Assembly: GCF_001682385.1 (NCBI RefSeq)
Contig: NZ_CP016210.1
Span: forward strand, 4,154,001-4,218,000
DNA from: Azoarcus olearius
Lineage (GTDB): Bacteria; Pseudomonadota; Gammaproteobacteria; Burkholderiales; Rhodocyclaceae
DNA: 64,000 bases
Reading direction: 5' to 3'
Shown piece by piece: positions 63,735 to 64,000 of the stretch; position 1 is the first letter of the stretch; each line of letters opens with the position of its first letter. The notes below the pieces were generated by a model. That model saw only the letters and a program-made list of their open reading frames with translations, was not told where the DNA came from and did not search any database. The position numbers and the translations under genes are program-made.

Positions 63735-64000
63735 ATGAGCCTCATCTCGTTCATCAAGGAAGCCGGTGAAAAGCTCTTCGGGACCGGCGAAGCCAAGGCG
63801 CAGGACGCCAGCCCGGCGGACGGCGACAAGGTCGCCGCGGCCAATACCAAGGCCGCCGACGCGATCAAGCACTACATCTCGACGCTGCAACTGGCGCCGC
63901 CCGATCTGACGGTGAGCTTCGACGGCGCCTCCGGCACCGTCACCGTGGCCGGCACCGCGCCCGACCAGGCCAGCCGAGAGCGCATCGTGCTGGCGGCCGG
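63735..64000 (+). CDS. BON/LysM-type protein (Kbp/YgaU-like), 5' part
   Basis: Starts at ATG 63735 with GGGAG 8 nt upstream and continues past the window end; 88 residues visible. MSLISFIKEAGEKLFG and the BON-like DLTVSFDGASGTVTVAGTAP match the K+-binding protein Kbp/YgaU, which has an N-terminal BON and a C-terminal LysM domain. The LysM half is not in the window. Involved in osmotic/potassium response in E. coli. Confidence 0.85.
   Translation, partial: MSLISFIKEAGEKLFGTGEAKAQDASPADGDKVAAANTKAADAIKHYISTLQLAPPDLTVSFDGASGTVTVAGTAPDQASRERIVLAA

Overview
The window is high-GC DNA from a proteobacterium, most likely a betaproteobacterium of the Rhodocyclales (Azoarcus/Thauera/Aromatoleum-like). 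This is inferred from gene content: the TorF-like porin-glnK-amtB unit behind a sigma54/NtrC promoter, the gshA type, an SAH riboswitch before metH, a complete liv operon, the uracil-catabolism genes and two bacteriohemerythrins. No rRNA, tRNA, CRISPR array or IS element was recognised.

Layout. (i) 1-6.4 kb: a one-directional run of small accessory genes on the minus strand (four GNAT acetyltransferases including arsN2, a methyltransferase, a Nudix hydrolase, three VOC proteins, two small membrane proteins). (ii) 6.4-12.0 kb: a chromosomal integron. At least six attC-like sites separate minus-strand cassettes of visibly lower GC, ending at an attI region and a divergent intI whose frame is cut by one TGA codon. 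Cassettes include a 411-aa protein with an RxxxxH (HEPN-like) motif and a DUF2314-like gene broken by two frameshifts. (iii) 12-26.5 kb: metH with its SAH riboswitch, two tandem BamE-like lipoproteins, two tandem livK paralogues with livHMGF, a Bcr/CflA exporter, yifB, ubiK. (iv) 26.6-29.4 kb: nitrogen-regulated torF-like/glnK/amtB. (v) 29.4-49.2 kb: ompW with an Fnr-type box, purU, thrH, an HD-GYP protein, an ABC-F ATPase, a DsbA-like isomerase, DUF2917/LysR, a cysteine hydrolase, a GlxA-type regulator, an EamA transporter, putA, gshA-gshB-apbE and an orphan N6-adenine methylase. (vi) 49.3-56.3 kb: two convergent bacteriohemerythrins, a YdgA-family protein, then a three-gene operon (SLOG-like protein, patatin phospholipase, deoxyribosyltransferase-like/TPR protein) convergent with a LOG-family gene. 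(vii) 56.7-64 kb: URC-type uracil catabolism (URC1-like, URC4-like, upp), catalase HPII, cytosine deaminase and a partial BON protein.

Working together: LivKKHMGF and AmtB/GlnK handle amino-acid and ammonium uptake; codA could feed uracil into upp-URC1-URC4 as a nitrogen source; gshAB and katE serve redox defence; metH is controlled by the product of methylation reactions. The two parts most worth following up are the integron, whose integrase appears only recently disabled, and the SLOG-patatin-TPR operon, which has the composition of a nucleotide-signal-gated membrane-attack (immunity) system but lacks any visible nucleotide cyclase.
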